Shown here: positions 1-6,985 of the stretch, piece after piece
Position numbering within the stretch: the first letter of the stretch is position 1
Layout of the letters: every line of letters starts with the position of its first letter
NCBI GenBank assembly: GCA_031394045.1
Contig: JANMWN010000005.1
Location: forward strand, 1-14,253
Reading direction: 5' to 3'
DNA: 14,253 nt
DNA from: JANYIP01 sp031394045
GTDB taxonomy: Bacteria; Actinomycetota; Actinomycetes; Prado026
Translations under genes and position numbers: made by a program
The notes under the pieces: model-generated
Told to the model about the DNA's origin: nothing
The model's input: the letters and a program-made list of their open reading frames with translations, nothing else
Database searches by the model: none

Positions 1-165
1 GTCACCGTCTCGGTGAGCCAGGCCGCGCCGCACCACCTGGTGGCGGACGGCCCGGTCCTCGGCGTACGGCGGACGCGGTCGGGCGACGCGTGGCAGGAAC
101 GCTCGGGCCAGCCGGTCGCGTCGAACGCCGTGCTGATCGGGCTGCCGGGCCTTCGACAGGAGTAG
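1..165 (+). CDS. miaB: 3' end of tRNA (N6-isopentenyl adenosine(37)-C2)-methylthiotransferase MiaB
   Basis: Only the last 54 codons are present, reading in frame 1 from the window edge to TAG at 163-165. The peptide carries AAPHHLVADGP followed by VRRTRSGDAW, which I recognise as the C-terminal TRAM (RNA-binding) domain of actinobacterial MiaB. MiaB is a radical-SAM enzyme that adds a methylthio group to i6A37 of tRNAs reading codons that start with U. The Fe-S cysteines and radical-SAM core lie upstream, outside the window. The context fits well: miaA, the enzyme acting before MiaB on the same base, lies about 1 kb downstream on the same strand. The identification rests on a short tail plus synteny, so a different TRAM-domain methylthiotransferase is possible but less likely. 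Confidence 0.8.
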   Translation, partial: VTVSVSQAAPHHLVADGPVLGVRRTRSGDAWQERSGQPVASNAVLIGLPGLRQE

Positions 166-180
166 TCAGCCCGCGAAGGG

Positions 181-186
181 TACGGT
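181..186 (+). promoter_or_regulatory. Candidate -10 element for a leaderless transcript
   Basis: TACGGT fits the actinobacterial -10 pattern TANNNT. It is followed by exactly 6 nt and then the GTG start at 193, so transcription would begin at or next to the start codon. The only purine run upstream (GAAGGG at 175-180) is too far from the GTG for a normal ribosome binding site. I see no convincing -35 hexamer. This is inferred from spacing only. Confidence 0.3.
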
Positions 187-192
187 CGCCGG

Positions 193-942
193 GTGCTCGT
201 TGCCCTCGCGTTCTGCCCCGCGCCGCCGCTGCTGGTCCCCGAGATCGCGTCGGGCGCCGCGGTCGAGCTGGCCGGCGTACGACTGGCGTGCGAGGCCGCC
301 GTTCAGGCGCTGCTGGACGAGAACCCGGACGAGATCGTCGTGCTCGGGGCCGGCCCGGGTGCTGGATCACCAGCAGTGGTGATCGAGCACGACGGGGCGA
401 CGGCGGGGTCGTTCGCGGGCTTCGGGGTGGACCTTCGTGTCGGCGGGCCTGGTCCGGTGGCGCTCCCGCTGGCCCTCGCGGTCGGGGCCTGGTTGCTCGA
501 CCGGGCGGCGACGTCGGTGCGGCGGGCGTACGTCGAGATCCCGGCCGGCCCAGTGGCGGACAGCGCAGACGACGTGCTGGCGACGCTGGGTACGGCCCTG
601 GCTGCGCGACGCGGCCGGGTGGCCTTGCTGGTGATGGGCGACGGCTCGGCGGCGCGTACGCCCAAGGCGCCTGTGGCGTACGACCAGCGGGCCGAGACGT
701 ACGACAAGGGCATCGCGGCCGCGCTCGCCGCCGGTGACGCGACGACGTTGCTCGCTCTGGACGCCGCCCAGGCTGCGGCGCTGGCGGTCTCCGGCCGGCC
801 GGCGTGGCAGGTGGCGGCCGGCGCCGTGCTCGCCCAGACGGCGAGCCCGCCGACCGCCGACCTGCTCGCGGACCAGGCCCCGTACGGTGTCGGCTACCTC
901 GTCGCGACGTGGCGCCTCGGCGCTGCCGACACCCGATCGTGA
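193..942 (+). CDS. Class III extradiol dioxygenase-like (LigB-fold) protein, probably not a dioxygenase
   Basis: This encodes 249 aa from GTG. The N-terminus LVALAFCPAPPLLVPEI resembles the start of LigB/MEMO-type proteins, and such a gene is commonly found between miaB and miaA in actinobacteria, annotated as class III extradiol dioxygenase subunit B-like. True members bind Fe(II) through two histidines and a glutamate. This protein has a single histidine (H66), and the usual PHPP-type motif reads PAPP, so the classical metal site cannot be built. I infer a fold relative with lost or changed chemistry. No signal peptide or membrane segment is seen; the alanine-rich helices suggest a cytosolic protein. 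The start was chosen because the conserved motif begins at once and a TACGGT -10 lies 6 nt upstream. Its stop codon is one base from the end of the minus-strand gene that follows. The true function is unknown. Confidence 0.75.
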   Translation: MLVALAFCPAPPLLVPEIASGAAVELAGVRLACEAAVQALLDENPDEIVVLGAGPGAGSPAVVIEHDGATAGSFAGFGVDLRVGGPGPVALPLALAVGAWLLDRAATSVRRAYVEIPAGPVADSADDVLATLGTALAARRGRVALLVMGDGSAARTPKAPVAYDQRAETYDKGIAAALAAGDATTLLALDAAQAAALAVSGRPAWQVAAGAVLAQTASPPTADLLADQAPYGVGYLVATWRLGAADTRS

Positions 943-943
943 G

Positions 944-1141
944 CTAGCTGGCGGGGGTCTCGTCCTTGCCGCCGAGGGCGTTCTCCACGGCGCTGTCGAC
1001 CGAGTTGAGCTGGTCGCTGAACTTGTGGCCGGTCTTGTCGTCGATCAGGTCGGTGACCTTGTCGACCGCTCCGGCGACCTGGTCCTTGTGCTCGCCCGCG
1101 AGCTCCTCGGCCTTGCCGACGATGTCGTCGAACGCTCCCAT
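944..1141 (-). CDS. Small MT0933/Rv0909-type antitoxin-like (CsbD-like) protein
   Basis: This encodes 65 aa from ATG at 1141, preceded on the minus strand by a clear AGGAGA ribosome binding site (1147-1152, 5-nt spacer). The protein is a short, charged amphipathic helix repeat: GAFDDIVGKAEELAGEHKDQ, then a DKVTDLIDDKTGHKFSDQL segment. This is the pattern of the actinobacterial MT0933 antitoxin family (Rv0909 of M. tuberculosis) and resembles CsbD-like stress proteins. No toxin gene is adjacent: the upstream neighbour is divergent miaA and the downstream one is the dioxygenase-like gene, tail to tail with one base between stops. It may therefore be an orphan relative with a stress role rather than half of a toxin-antitoxin pair. 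The coding call is firm; the function is uncertain. Confidence 0.8.
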   Translation of the reverse strand: MGAFDDIVGKAEELAGEHKDQVAGAVDKVTDLIDDKTGHKFSDQLNSVDSAVENALGGKDETPAS

Positions 1142-1222
1142 GAGTTTCTCCTGCCGTCCGGTGCCACCTGCGCGCCACCCTTACCGTGCTTCGGACTGCC
1201 AACCTAGGGGACACTGACCGCC

Positions 1223-2176
1223 ATGTCCTCCGAGGTCAGCGCCGAGGTCAGCGCAGCGCCTTTCCGGGTCAGCGCTGCCGGTATCGCCGTCGTCGGGCCG
1301 ACCGCGGTGGGCAAGTCCGACCTCGCGGTGGCGCTAGCCCATGCGGTCGGCGGCGAGATCGTCAACGCCGACTCGATGCAGCTCTACCGTGGGATGGACA
1401 TCGGTACCGCCAAGCTCACCGAGCAGGAGCGGGCCGGCGTCCCGCACCACCTGCTCGACGTCCTCGACGTACGCGAGGACGCCAACGTGGCGACCTACCA
1501 GGCGGCAGCGCTCGGCGTCGTGGCCGGGATCCGCGAGCGAGGCCACGTACCCGTGCTGGTCGGCGGGTCCGGGCTCTACGTCGCAGCGGTCGTGAGCGGG
1601 CTCGACTTCCCCGGCACCGACCCGGTGGTCCGCGCCCGGCTCGAGGCCGACCTGGCCGAGCACGGCGCCCCCGCCCTGCACGCGCGGCTCAAAGCCGTCG
1701 ACCCCGAGGCCGCCGCCTCGATCCTGCCGACCAACGGACGCAAGCTCGTACGCGCCCTCGAGGTGGTCGAGGTCAGCGGAGGCCCGTTCCGCGCGGTGCT
1801 CCCCGAGCTCGGCAGCGACAGCCCCGCAGCATGGCGACGGATCGGGGTGACCGCCCCCCGGCCCGCGCTCGCCGCGCGGATCGAGGCCCGGGTGGACCGG
1901 ATGTGGGAGCAGGGCCTGGTCGACGAGGTACGCCGGCTGGAGAAGGACGGCATCCGCGAGGGGCGCACCGCCGCCCGCGCGCTGGGCTACGCCCAGGTCC
2001 TGCGCTTCCTGGCCGGGCAGGGGACCGAGCAGCTGGCCCGCGACGAGACGATCAGCTCGACCCGCCGGTTCGTCCGCAGGCAGGAGTCCTGGTTCAGCCG
2101 GGACCCCTCGATCCAGTGGCTGCCGTACGACGCCGACGACCTGGTCGAGCGCGCCCTTGCGCTCTGGACCGGCTGA
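1223..2176 (+). CDS. miaA: tRNA dimethylallyltransferase MiaA
   Basis: This encodes 317 aa, a normal MiaA length. It transfers a dimethylallyl group from DMAPP to N6 of A37 in tRNAs that read UNN codons, giving i6A, the substrate of MiaB encoded at the window's left edge. Visible motifs are the P-loop GPTAVGKS (residues 25-32), the catalytic-aspartate segment NADSMQLYRGMDIGTAKL (D50), GVPHHLLDV, VGGSGLYV, TNGRKLVRALEV, and the C-terminal TRRFVRRQESWFSRDP signature. The ATG at 1223 has AGGGGA about 10 nt upstream. The first 20 residues are non-conserved and hold a duplicated EVSA, encoded by a 12-bp near-tandem repeat at 1232-1255. The gene diverges from the small antitoxin-like gene (81 nt between starts) and converges on the flippase-like gene with a 12-nt gap. 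Confidence 0.97.
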   Translation: MSSEVSAEVSAAPFRVSAAGIAVVGPTAVGKSDLAVALAHAVGGEIVNADSMQLYRGMDIGTAKLTEQERAGVPHHLLDVLDVREDANVATYQAAALGVVAGIRERGHVPVLVGGSGLYVAAVVSGLDFPGTDPVVRARLEADLAEHGAPALHARLKAVDPEAAASILPTNGRKLVRALEVVEVSGGPFRAVLPELGSDSPAAWRRIGVTAPRPALAARIEARVDRMWEQGLVDEVRRLEKDGIREGRTAARALGYAQVLRFLAGQGTEQLARDETISSTRRFVRRQESWFSRDPSIQWLPYDADDLVERALALWTG

Positions 2177-2188
2177 GCGCGCCGGACC

Positions 2189-3289
2189 TCAGGCTGCCAG
2201 ACCCCCGGTCACCTCAGGCGGTGCCGGGACCGGCCGCCGCCAGGGCGTCCACAGCGCCCAGGTGAGCCAGCCGAGCGCGCCGACCGGGATCTCGATCAGG
2301 TACGTGAACAGGCTGAACAGCAGTACCCCGGCCGTGGTGGTTGCCGGGTCGCCGCCGAACGAGGTCAGCAGCGCGGCCGCGCCGAGCTCGGAGATCCCCA
2401 CCCCGCTCGGCGTGACCACCACCGAGGTCAGCAGCCGGCCGAAGGCGTACCCGGCGAAGACCTCGGGCACCGTCAGCGTGCTGCCGACCGCACGGAAGCA
2501 CTGCCAGGCCAGCAGCGCCTGCAGGAACGCGTACGCCATCATCCCCAGCGACATCGACAGCGCGCCCTGCCGGAGCAGGCCGACCGTACGGTGCCGGAAG
2601 TCCAGGACCGCTGTGTCCCAGTGGATCTCGCGCTGCGAGCGGGCCAGCCGCAGGACGTGGGTGCCGGCCCACTCGACGACGCGCGAGATGACCCGCGCGA
2701 CCGCCTCGGAGGACAGCGCGCCGACCATCGCGCCGACGACCACCGCGAGGATCAGGGCGGCGATGACCGACGCAACGACCAGCCGGTGGTTCGCGATCTC
2801 GCCGGTGACCAGCAGCCCGACCAGCGCGAGCAGGGGCAGCGCGAGCTTGGCGAGGACGTTCCATACACCGCTGACCAGCGTCGACAGCGTGATCGCCCCC
2901 GGCCGGAAGCCCCACGAGCCGGCCATCGCGAAGGTCACGCCGATGCCCACCGCCCCGCCGAACGAGACCAGGTTCGAGACCGCGCTGCCGGCCAGGTTCA
3001 GCGTCAGCGCCTGAGCATGCGTCAGGCCCGGCAGAGAGCCGGTCAGGACCCAGGTGTACGCCCACAACCCGGCCAGCCACACAACGACGAGCGCGCCGAG
3101 CTGCATCAGCGACAGCTGCGCCAGGTGCGCCCAGATCGCGTGCCCGTCGGCCCCGGTGACGTGGGGGAGCACCTTGGCGAACAGCACGGCGACGATGGCG
3201 AAGGAGCCGACCACCTGGACCAGCCGCAGCGCGATCCGCCTACGCCGGTGCGACATCGGTGGCTCCGGCGGGACCTCGTCGCTGCTCAC
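2189..3289 (-). CDS. Flippase-like / lysylphosphatidylglycerol-synthase TM-domain membrane protein
   Basis: This encodes 366 aa from GTG at 3289, overlapping the end of the PIG-L gene as GTGA, which argues for translational coupling. Longer starts would run further into that gene; ATG at 3256 is the alternative. A proline/arginine-rich tail (VSSDEVPPEPPMSHRRRR) precedes roughly eight hydrophobic helices. The first is LVQVVGSFAIVAVLFAKVL; next comes the AGSAVSNLVSFGGAVGIGVT loop. The C-terminal part holds FGRLLTSVVVTPSGVGISEL and then a helix ending LIEIPVGALGWLTWAL. These are hallmarks of the UPF0104/LPG_synthase_TM family (PF03706), the membrane half of MprF and stand-alone putative flippases. 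No aminoacyl-transferase domain is fused. It probably moves or anchors a lipid-linked product of the neighbouring deacetylase and glycosyltransferase, but the substrate is not readable from sequence. Confidence 0.85.
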   Translation of the reverse strand: MSSDEVPPEPPMSHRRRRIALRLVQVVGSFAIVAVLFAKVLPHVTGADGHAIWAHLAQLSLMQLGALVVVWLAGLWAYTWVLTGSLPGLTHAQALTLNLAGSAVSNLVSFGGAVGIGVTFAMAGSWGFRPGAITLSTLVSGVWNVLAKLALPLLALVGLLVTGEIANHRLVVASVIAALILAVVVGAMVGALSSEAVARVISRVVEWAGTHVLRLARSQREIHWDTAVLDFRHRTVGLLRQGALSMSLGMMAYAFLQALLAWQCFRAVGSTLTVPEVFAGYAFGRLLTSVVVTPSGVGISELGAAALLTSFGGDPATTTAGVLLFSLFTYLIEIPVGALGWLTWALWTPWRRPVPAPPEVTGGLAA

Positions 3290-4116
3290 CGCGGCTCGCT
3301 CTCGCGCAGCGTCGCGAAGATGTCGTCCAGCAGCGGCCCACCGGGCATACGCCCGCGCTCGACGTACCACTCCTGGCCGAAGACGCGACGGAACAGGGGA
3401 GTGGGCAGCCGCAGGAACGCGGCGAGCGTACGGTCCGCCCCGTCCGCCGTGGCCTGGCTGGCGTGCGCCGCCATCGACGTGCGCTTGCGGATCGCGTACC
3501 GGCGCACGTCGACCCGGTGCGTCAGCTGGCTCCGCGGCGTGTACGCCCGGTCGAACACGCTCGGGTCGAACTCCGGGGGGAACCGGTAGACCCGTCGGAC
3601 CAGGCGCAGCGCCCGCGTGATCAGGTCCCGGTCGACGGTGGCCTCCAGCACGACCGGCGTACCCGCCAGCTGTGCCGCGAGCACCCCTACGCGGTGCACC
3701 TGCACGTGGTCGGGGTGCCCGTACCCGCCGGCCGGGTCGTACGTGGTCAGCACGTCCGCCCGCTCCGCCACCAGCAGGTCGGCCAGCCGCCGGGCCGCCT
3801 CGTGCACGTCGGCCGCAGCGAACGCGACGCCCTCGCGAGGCACCTCGTCACCCTCCAGCCCGGAGTCGGCGTAGCCCAGGACCTCGGTACGCGCGCAGCC
3901 CAGCGCGGTCGCCGACCGGCGCAGCTCGGCCAGCCGCCGGGCCGCCAGGGACTCGTCCTCGCCGAGGAAGTCTGAGCCCACCAGACCGACCCCGCCGGCC
4001 GTCGCGACGACCAGGACCACCCGGTGCCCCTCGGCCGAGGCGCGCGCCATCGTGCCCGAGGTGAGCAACGCCTCGTCGTCCGGGTGCGCGTGAAAGACGA
4101 CCAGCGTGTACGGCAC
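3286..4116 (-). CDS. PIG-L/LmbE family zinc deacetylase, MshB-like
   Basis: This encodes 276 aa from GTG at 4116. PIG-L enzymes are Zn-dependent N-deacetylases acting on GlcNAc groups, such as GlcNAc-phosphatidylinositol, GlcNAc-inositol in mycothiol synthesis (MshB), and antibiotic sugars. The diagnostic AHPDDE lies at residues 10-15, and GGYGHPDHVQVHR follows at 130-142. By analogy with MshB the metal ligands are H11, D14 and H137, with D13 as general base. It is close to MshB in length and in the second motif, so mycothiol deacetylase cannot be excluded. However, its coupling to a membrane flippase-like gene and its divergence from a GT4 glycosyltransferase favour a glycolipid or cell-envelope glycan. 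It is first in a two-gene minus-strand operon. No signal peptide is present, so it acts in the cytosol. Confidence 0.9.
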   Translation of the reverse strand: MPYTLVVFHAHPDDEALLTSGTMARASAEGHRVVLVVATAGGVGLVGSDFLGEDESLAARRLAELRRSATALGCARTEVLGYADSGLEGDEVPREGVAFAAADVHEAARRLADLLVAERADVLTTYDPAGGYGHPDHVQVHRVGVLAAQLAGTPVVLEATVDRDLITRALRLVRRVYRFPPEFDPSVFDRAYTPRSQLTHRVDVRRYAIRKRTSMAAHASQATADGADRTLAAFLRLPTPLFRRVFGQEWYVERGRMPGGPLLDDIFATLRESEPR

Positions 4117-4140
4117 GGGTGCAATGGTGGACCACTCGGT

Positions 4141-4155
4141 GGCACGATTCGTGCC
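4141..4155. promoter_or_regulatory. Perfect palindrome between divergent deacetylase and glycosyltransferase genes
   Basis: GGCACGA-T-TCGTGCC is a perfect inverted repeat with 7-bp arms and a single central base. It sits between the GTG of the PIG-L gene (4116, minus) and the favoured GTG of the glycosyltransferase (4181, plus). A smaller palindrome, GTGG-A-CCAC, lies at 4127-4135. The position suits a dimeric repressor operator acting on both directions. The regulator is not identifiable, and the palindrome could be chance in G+C-rich DNA. Confidence 0.4.
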
Positions 4156-4180
4156 TGACCTGCCGAGCGACGGGAAGTCC

Positions 4181-5332
4181 GTGAAGATCGTCCACCTGTC
4201 CGACTGCTACCTGCCGCGCCTCGGCGGGATCGAGATGCAGGTTCGCGACCTGGCCAGGCGCCAGCTTGCCGCGGGCCACGAGGTCCACGTGATCACGACC
4301 ACGCCGTCCGCGCCGCGCAGCCGTGGTCCCGCGGCCGACGACGGTGCCGACGGCGTGGTCGTGCACCGGCTGGCCATGGGGCTGCCGTACGAGCTGCCGG
4401 TCAACCCGCGCGCGAGCAGCGGCGTACGGGCGATCCTGGCCGAGGGCGGCTTCGACGTCGCGCACGTCCATGCGGGCGTGGTCTCGCCGTTCGCCTTCGC
4501 CGCGGCCCCGGTGGCAGCCAAGGCGGGGGTGCCGACCGTCGTCACGCTGCACTGCCTGTGGGGCTACCTCACGCCGGCGTTCCGGCTGCTCGACGGCCGC
4601 TCGCACTGGAGCCGCTGGCCGGTGGTCTTCTCGGCGGTGAGCGACGTCGCGGCCGTACCCCTGCGCCGGATCGCCGGCCAGCACATCGAGATCGACGTCC
4701 TGCCCAACGGGATCGCGCCGGAGGAGTGGAAGGTCGACCCACTGCCGCGCGACCCCGAGGACCTGCTGATCGTGTCGGTGATGCGGCTGGCTCCCCGCAA
4801 GCGGCCGATGCAGCTGCTGCGTACGCTCCGCGAGGCCCGCGAGCTGGTGCCCGCCCGGATCCGGATGCGGGCCCAAGTGATCGGCGAGGGTCCCGAGCGC
4901 AAGTCGTTGGAGCGCTACGTCCGTCGTACCGGGATGGCCGACTGGGTCGAGCTGACCGGCCGGCTGACCCGCGAGGAGATCAAACAGCTCTACCGCCGCG
5001 CCGACGTGTTCGTGGCGCCGGCCAACCTGGAGTCGTTCGGCATCGCCGCCCTCGAGGCGCGCTGCGCCGGGCTGCCGGTGCTGGCCAAGGCCAACAGCGG
5101 GATCCGCGAGTTCGTGGCCAACGAGCGCGAGGGGCTGCTGGCGGCGACCGACGGCGAGCTCGTGAGCGGCCTGGTCCGGCTCTGCCGTACCTCCGGGATC
5201 CGCGAGCAGATTGCTGAGCACAACCGCACGGTGCCGCCCTCGGTGACCTGGGACGACGTGCTCGTACGCACCGAGGAGATCTATGCCCGCGCCGCCAAGG
5301 TGCTGGCGGCGGCCCGTACGCTGGACGGGTGA
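4181..5332 (+). CDS. GT4-family glycosyltransferase (GT-B fold)
   Basis: This encodes 383 aa from GTG at 4181. The family N-terminus begins here (KIVHLSDCYLPRLGGIE), and GGGAAG at 4172-4177 can act as ribosome binding site. In-frame starts at 4106, 4124 and 4151 would add non-conserved residues and cover the palindrome. The N-terminal Rossmann half has the acceptor-side PRLGGIEMQVRDLARRQLA loop and GHEVHVITTTP. The C-terminal half has VSVMRLAPRKRP, VIGEGPERKSLERYV, and ADVFVAPANLESFGIAALEA. The last holds the E-x7-E nucleotide-sugar motif at E284/E292. This is the GT4 pattern shared by mannosyl- and glucosyltransferases such as PimB and MshA; the donor and acceptor are not readable. It ends in a GTGA overlap with dapF, so it is the first gene of the dapF run. 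Confidence 0.88.
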   Translation: MKIVHLSDCYLPRLGGIEMQVRDLARRQLAAGHEVHVITTTPSAPRSRGPAADDGADGVVVHRLAMGLPYELPVNPRASSGVRAILAEGGFDVAHVHAGVVSPFAFAAAPVAAKAGVPTVVTLHCLWGYLTPAFRLLDGRSHWSRWPVVFSAVSDVAAVPLRRIAGQHIEIDVLPNGIAPEEWKVDPLPRDPEDLLIVSVMRLAPRKRPMQLLRTLREARELVPARIRMRAQVIGEGPERKSLERYVRRTGMADWVELTGRLTREEIKQLYRRADVFVAPANLESFGIAALEARCAGLPVLAKANSGIREFVANEREGLLAATDGELVSGLVRLCRTSGIREQIAEHNRTVPPSVTWDDVLVRTEEIYARAAKVLAAARTLDG

Positions 5333-6228
5333 CCGACGCCGGCTGGCCGTTCCGCAAGGGCCACGGCACGGGCAACGACTTCGTCCTGGTCCCTGACGCG
5401 TACGGCGAGCTCGCCCTCACCCCTGCCGTCGTCGCGGCGATCTGCGACCGGCGGGGCGGCGTGGGCGCCGACGGCCTGCTGCGGGTGGTCCGCACTGATC
5501 GTGCCGCTGACATCCCCGAGGCCGCCGAGCAAGCCGGCGCGGCGACCTGGTTCATGGACTACCGCAACGCCGACGGCTCGCTCGCCGAGATGTGTGGCAA
5601 CGGCGCTCGCGTCTTCGCCCGCCACCTCGTCGACAGCGGGGCCGAGCAGCCCGGGCGGTTCGCGATCGGGACGCGGGCCGGCCTCAAGCAGGTGGACGTC
5701 CCGGTGACCGGCGACGTCACCGTCGACATGGGGCCGGCCAGCTTTGGCGGGGCGGGCGCGGGCTCGGCTGCGGACGCGGCCTCGATCATGGTCGCGGTGG
5801 CCGACCACAGCGCCGGTCCGTGGCCGGCCGTCGCCGTCGACATGGGCAACCCGCACGCGGTCGCCTTCGTGTCCGACCTCGCCGAGGCCGGCCGCCTGCT
5901 CGACCCGCCGGAGGTCAGCCCGGCCGGCGCGTTCCCGCACGGCGTCAACGTCGAGTTCGTGGTCGAGGTCGGACCGGCCCACGTGGCGATGCGGGTCTTC
6001 GAGCGCGGCGTCGGCCAGACCCAGTCCTGCGGCACCGGCGCCTGCGCGGTCTTCGCGGCCGCCCGCCGACGACCCGGCGCCGACCCCTCGGCCAGCTGGA
6101 TCGTCGACGTGCCTGGCGGCCGGCTCCGCCTGCACGAACGTCCCGACGGGGGCATCGACCTCACCGGCCCGGCCGCGATCGTGGCCACCGGCACCCTGGA
6201 CCCCGACTGGCTGGAGGCTAACCACTGA
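5329..6228 (+). CDS. dapF: Diaminopimelate epimerase DapF
   Basis: This encodes 299 aa from GTG, overlapping the glycosyltransferase stop by 4 nt. It interconverts LL- and meso-diaminopimelate, the last-but-one step to lysine and the source of the peptidoglycan cross-linking residue. Signature elements run in order: KGHGTGNDFVLV near the N-terminus, GADGLLRV, FMDYRNADGSLAEMCGNGAR with catalytic C89, DMGNPHAV, and GVGQTQSCGTGACAV with the second catalytic C234. The two cysteines form the PLP-independent two-base racemising pair, and both are intact. The length is slightly above the bacterial average, from actinobacterial insertions around AEQAGAATW and GGAGAGSAADAAS. No separate ribosome binding site is obvious, so translation probably depends on coupling to the gene upstream. 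Confidence 0.97.
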   Translation: MTDAGWPFRKGHGTGNDFVLVPDAYGELALTPAVVAAICDRRGGVGADGLLRVVRTDRAADIPEAAEQAGAATWFMDYRNADGSLAEMCGNGARVFARHLVDSGAEQPGRFAIGTRAGLKQVDVPVTGDVTVDMGPASFGGAGAGSAADAASIMVAVADHSAGPWPAVAVDMGNPHAVAFVSDLAEAGRLLDPPEVSPAGAFPHGVNVEFVVEVGPAHVAMRVFERGVGQTQSCGTGACAVFAAARRRPGADPSASWIVDVPGGRLRLHERPDGGIDLTGPAAIVATGTLDPDWLEANH

Positions 6229-6983
6229 TGGCACTGATGACCACGTGCGCAGAGCGGGTCAAGCCCGGCGTGAGCGCGCTCGGCGGCGCCTTCATGATCT
6301 CCAGGTACGCCAAGGCCGCCGCCGACGAGCAGGGCTTCAGCGGCATCTGGACCTCGTACTTCGCCGGCCGCTGCGGGCTGCTCGGCCGGGTGGACGCCGA
6401 CGTGGTGACCGCCGCCGTCGCGTTCTACCCGCCGGACGTCGTACGCATCGGCTGGGACGGCGCCCTCGCCGTGACCGCGCCCGAGCTCTCGGGTGCCCGC
6501 TACGTCCAGGCCTGCCACGAGTGGGGCCGGGTCAAGCTCGACGGGTACGAGGGCGCCGGCCGGCTGGCCGAGCTCGCCGGGGTGGTGGCCGCCGCGGCCG
6601 ACGTCGCGAGCCTGCCGCTGTTCGCCGCGTGGCGGGTCGTGCCCCTGCCGGCCGACGACCTCGCCCACGCCGCCCAGGCGCTGCAGGTCCTGCGCGAGCA
6701 CCGCGGTGGGGTGCACGCGGTCGCCGTAGTCGCCGAGGGGATGACACCGCTGCAGGCGATCCTGTCCGGGGGCGGCGGCGAGGCCAACGCGGCGTTCTTC
6801 GGCTGGGCCGCACCGTACGAGGACGTCTCCGGCCTGGCCGAGCAGCGGGCGGCGGTCGAGCGACGGACCGACGCCATCGCCGAGCGGGCGTACGACGCCC
6901 TCGGCGAGGCCGAGCAGACCGAGCTGGTCGACCTCGTGGACAAAGCGTTTGCGCATGTGTTCGGCCGTGCGACCCTTGGGTAA
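6228..6983 (+). CDS. SCO6745/SalK-like family protein, function unknown
   Basis: This encodes 251 aa from ATG at 6228, sharing one base with the dapF stop (TGATG); ATG at 6237 is an alternative start. Two segments resemble the actinobacterial SCO6745 (SalK, helix-turn-helix-like) family: FSGIWTSYFAGRCGLLGRV (residues 39-57), and an AVAFYPPDVVRIGWDG segment further on, followed by long alanine-rich helices. In that family the conserved pattern is a Y-FAGR-x-G-P/L-LG motif plus an F-P-x-V/M segment. No transmembrane helix, signal peptide or catalytic motif stands out. Its 1-nt overlap with dapF and the 2-nt gap to hflX place it in the same transcript. This suggests co-expression with cell-wall precursor and ribosome-rescue genes but does not define a role. 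The gene call is certain, the family moderately so. Confidence 0.8.
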   Translation: MALMTTCAERVKPGVSALGGAFMISRYAKAAADEQGFSGIWTSYFAGRCGLLGRVDADVVTAAVAFYPPDVVRIGWDGALAVTAPELSGARYVQACHEWGRVKLDGYEGAGRLAELAGVVAAAADVASLPLFAAWRVVPLPADDLAHAAQALQVLREHRGGVHAVAVVAEGMTPLQAILSGGGGEANAAFFGWAAPYEDVSGLAEQRAAVERRTDAIAERAYDALGEAEQTELVDLVDKAFAHVFGRATLG

Positions 6984-6985
6984 TC

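Noticed and set aside
1232..1255. 12-bp tandem duplication at the start of miaA
   Set aside because: It only duplicates EVSA in the variable N-terminal tail, differs at the last base, and is most likely neutral slippage.
3290..3370. Longer start for the flippase-like protein at 3370
   Set aside because: The added 27 residues lie wholly inside the PIG-L gene and are Arg/Ala-rich shadow sequence; the GTGA overlap at 3286-3289 is the normal operon junction.
5744..6985. Long in-frame N-terminal extension of hflX
   Set aside because: The frame is open but reads Arg/Pro-rich nonsense antiparallel in character to dapF and the SCO6745-like gene. HflX homology and the operon junction place the start at 6986.
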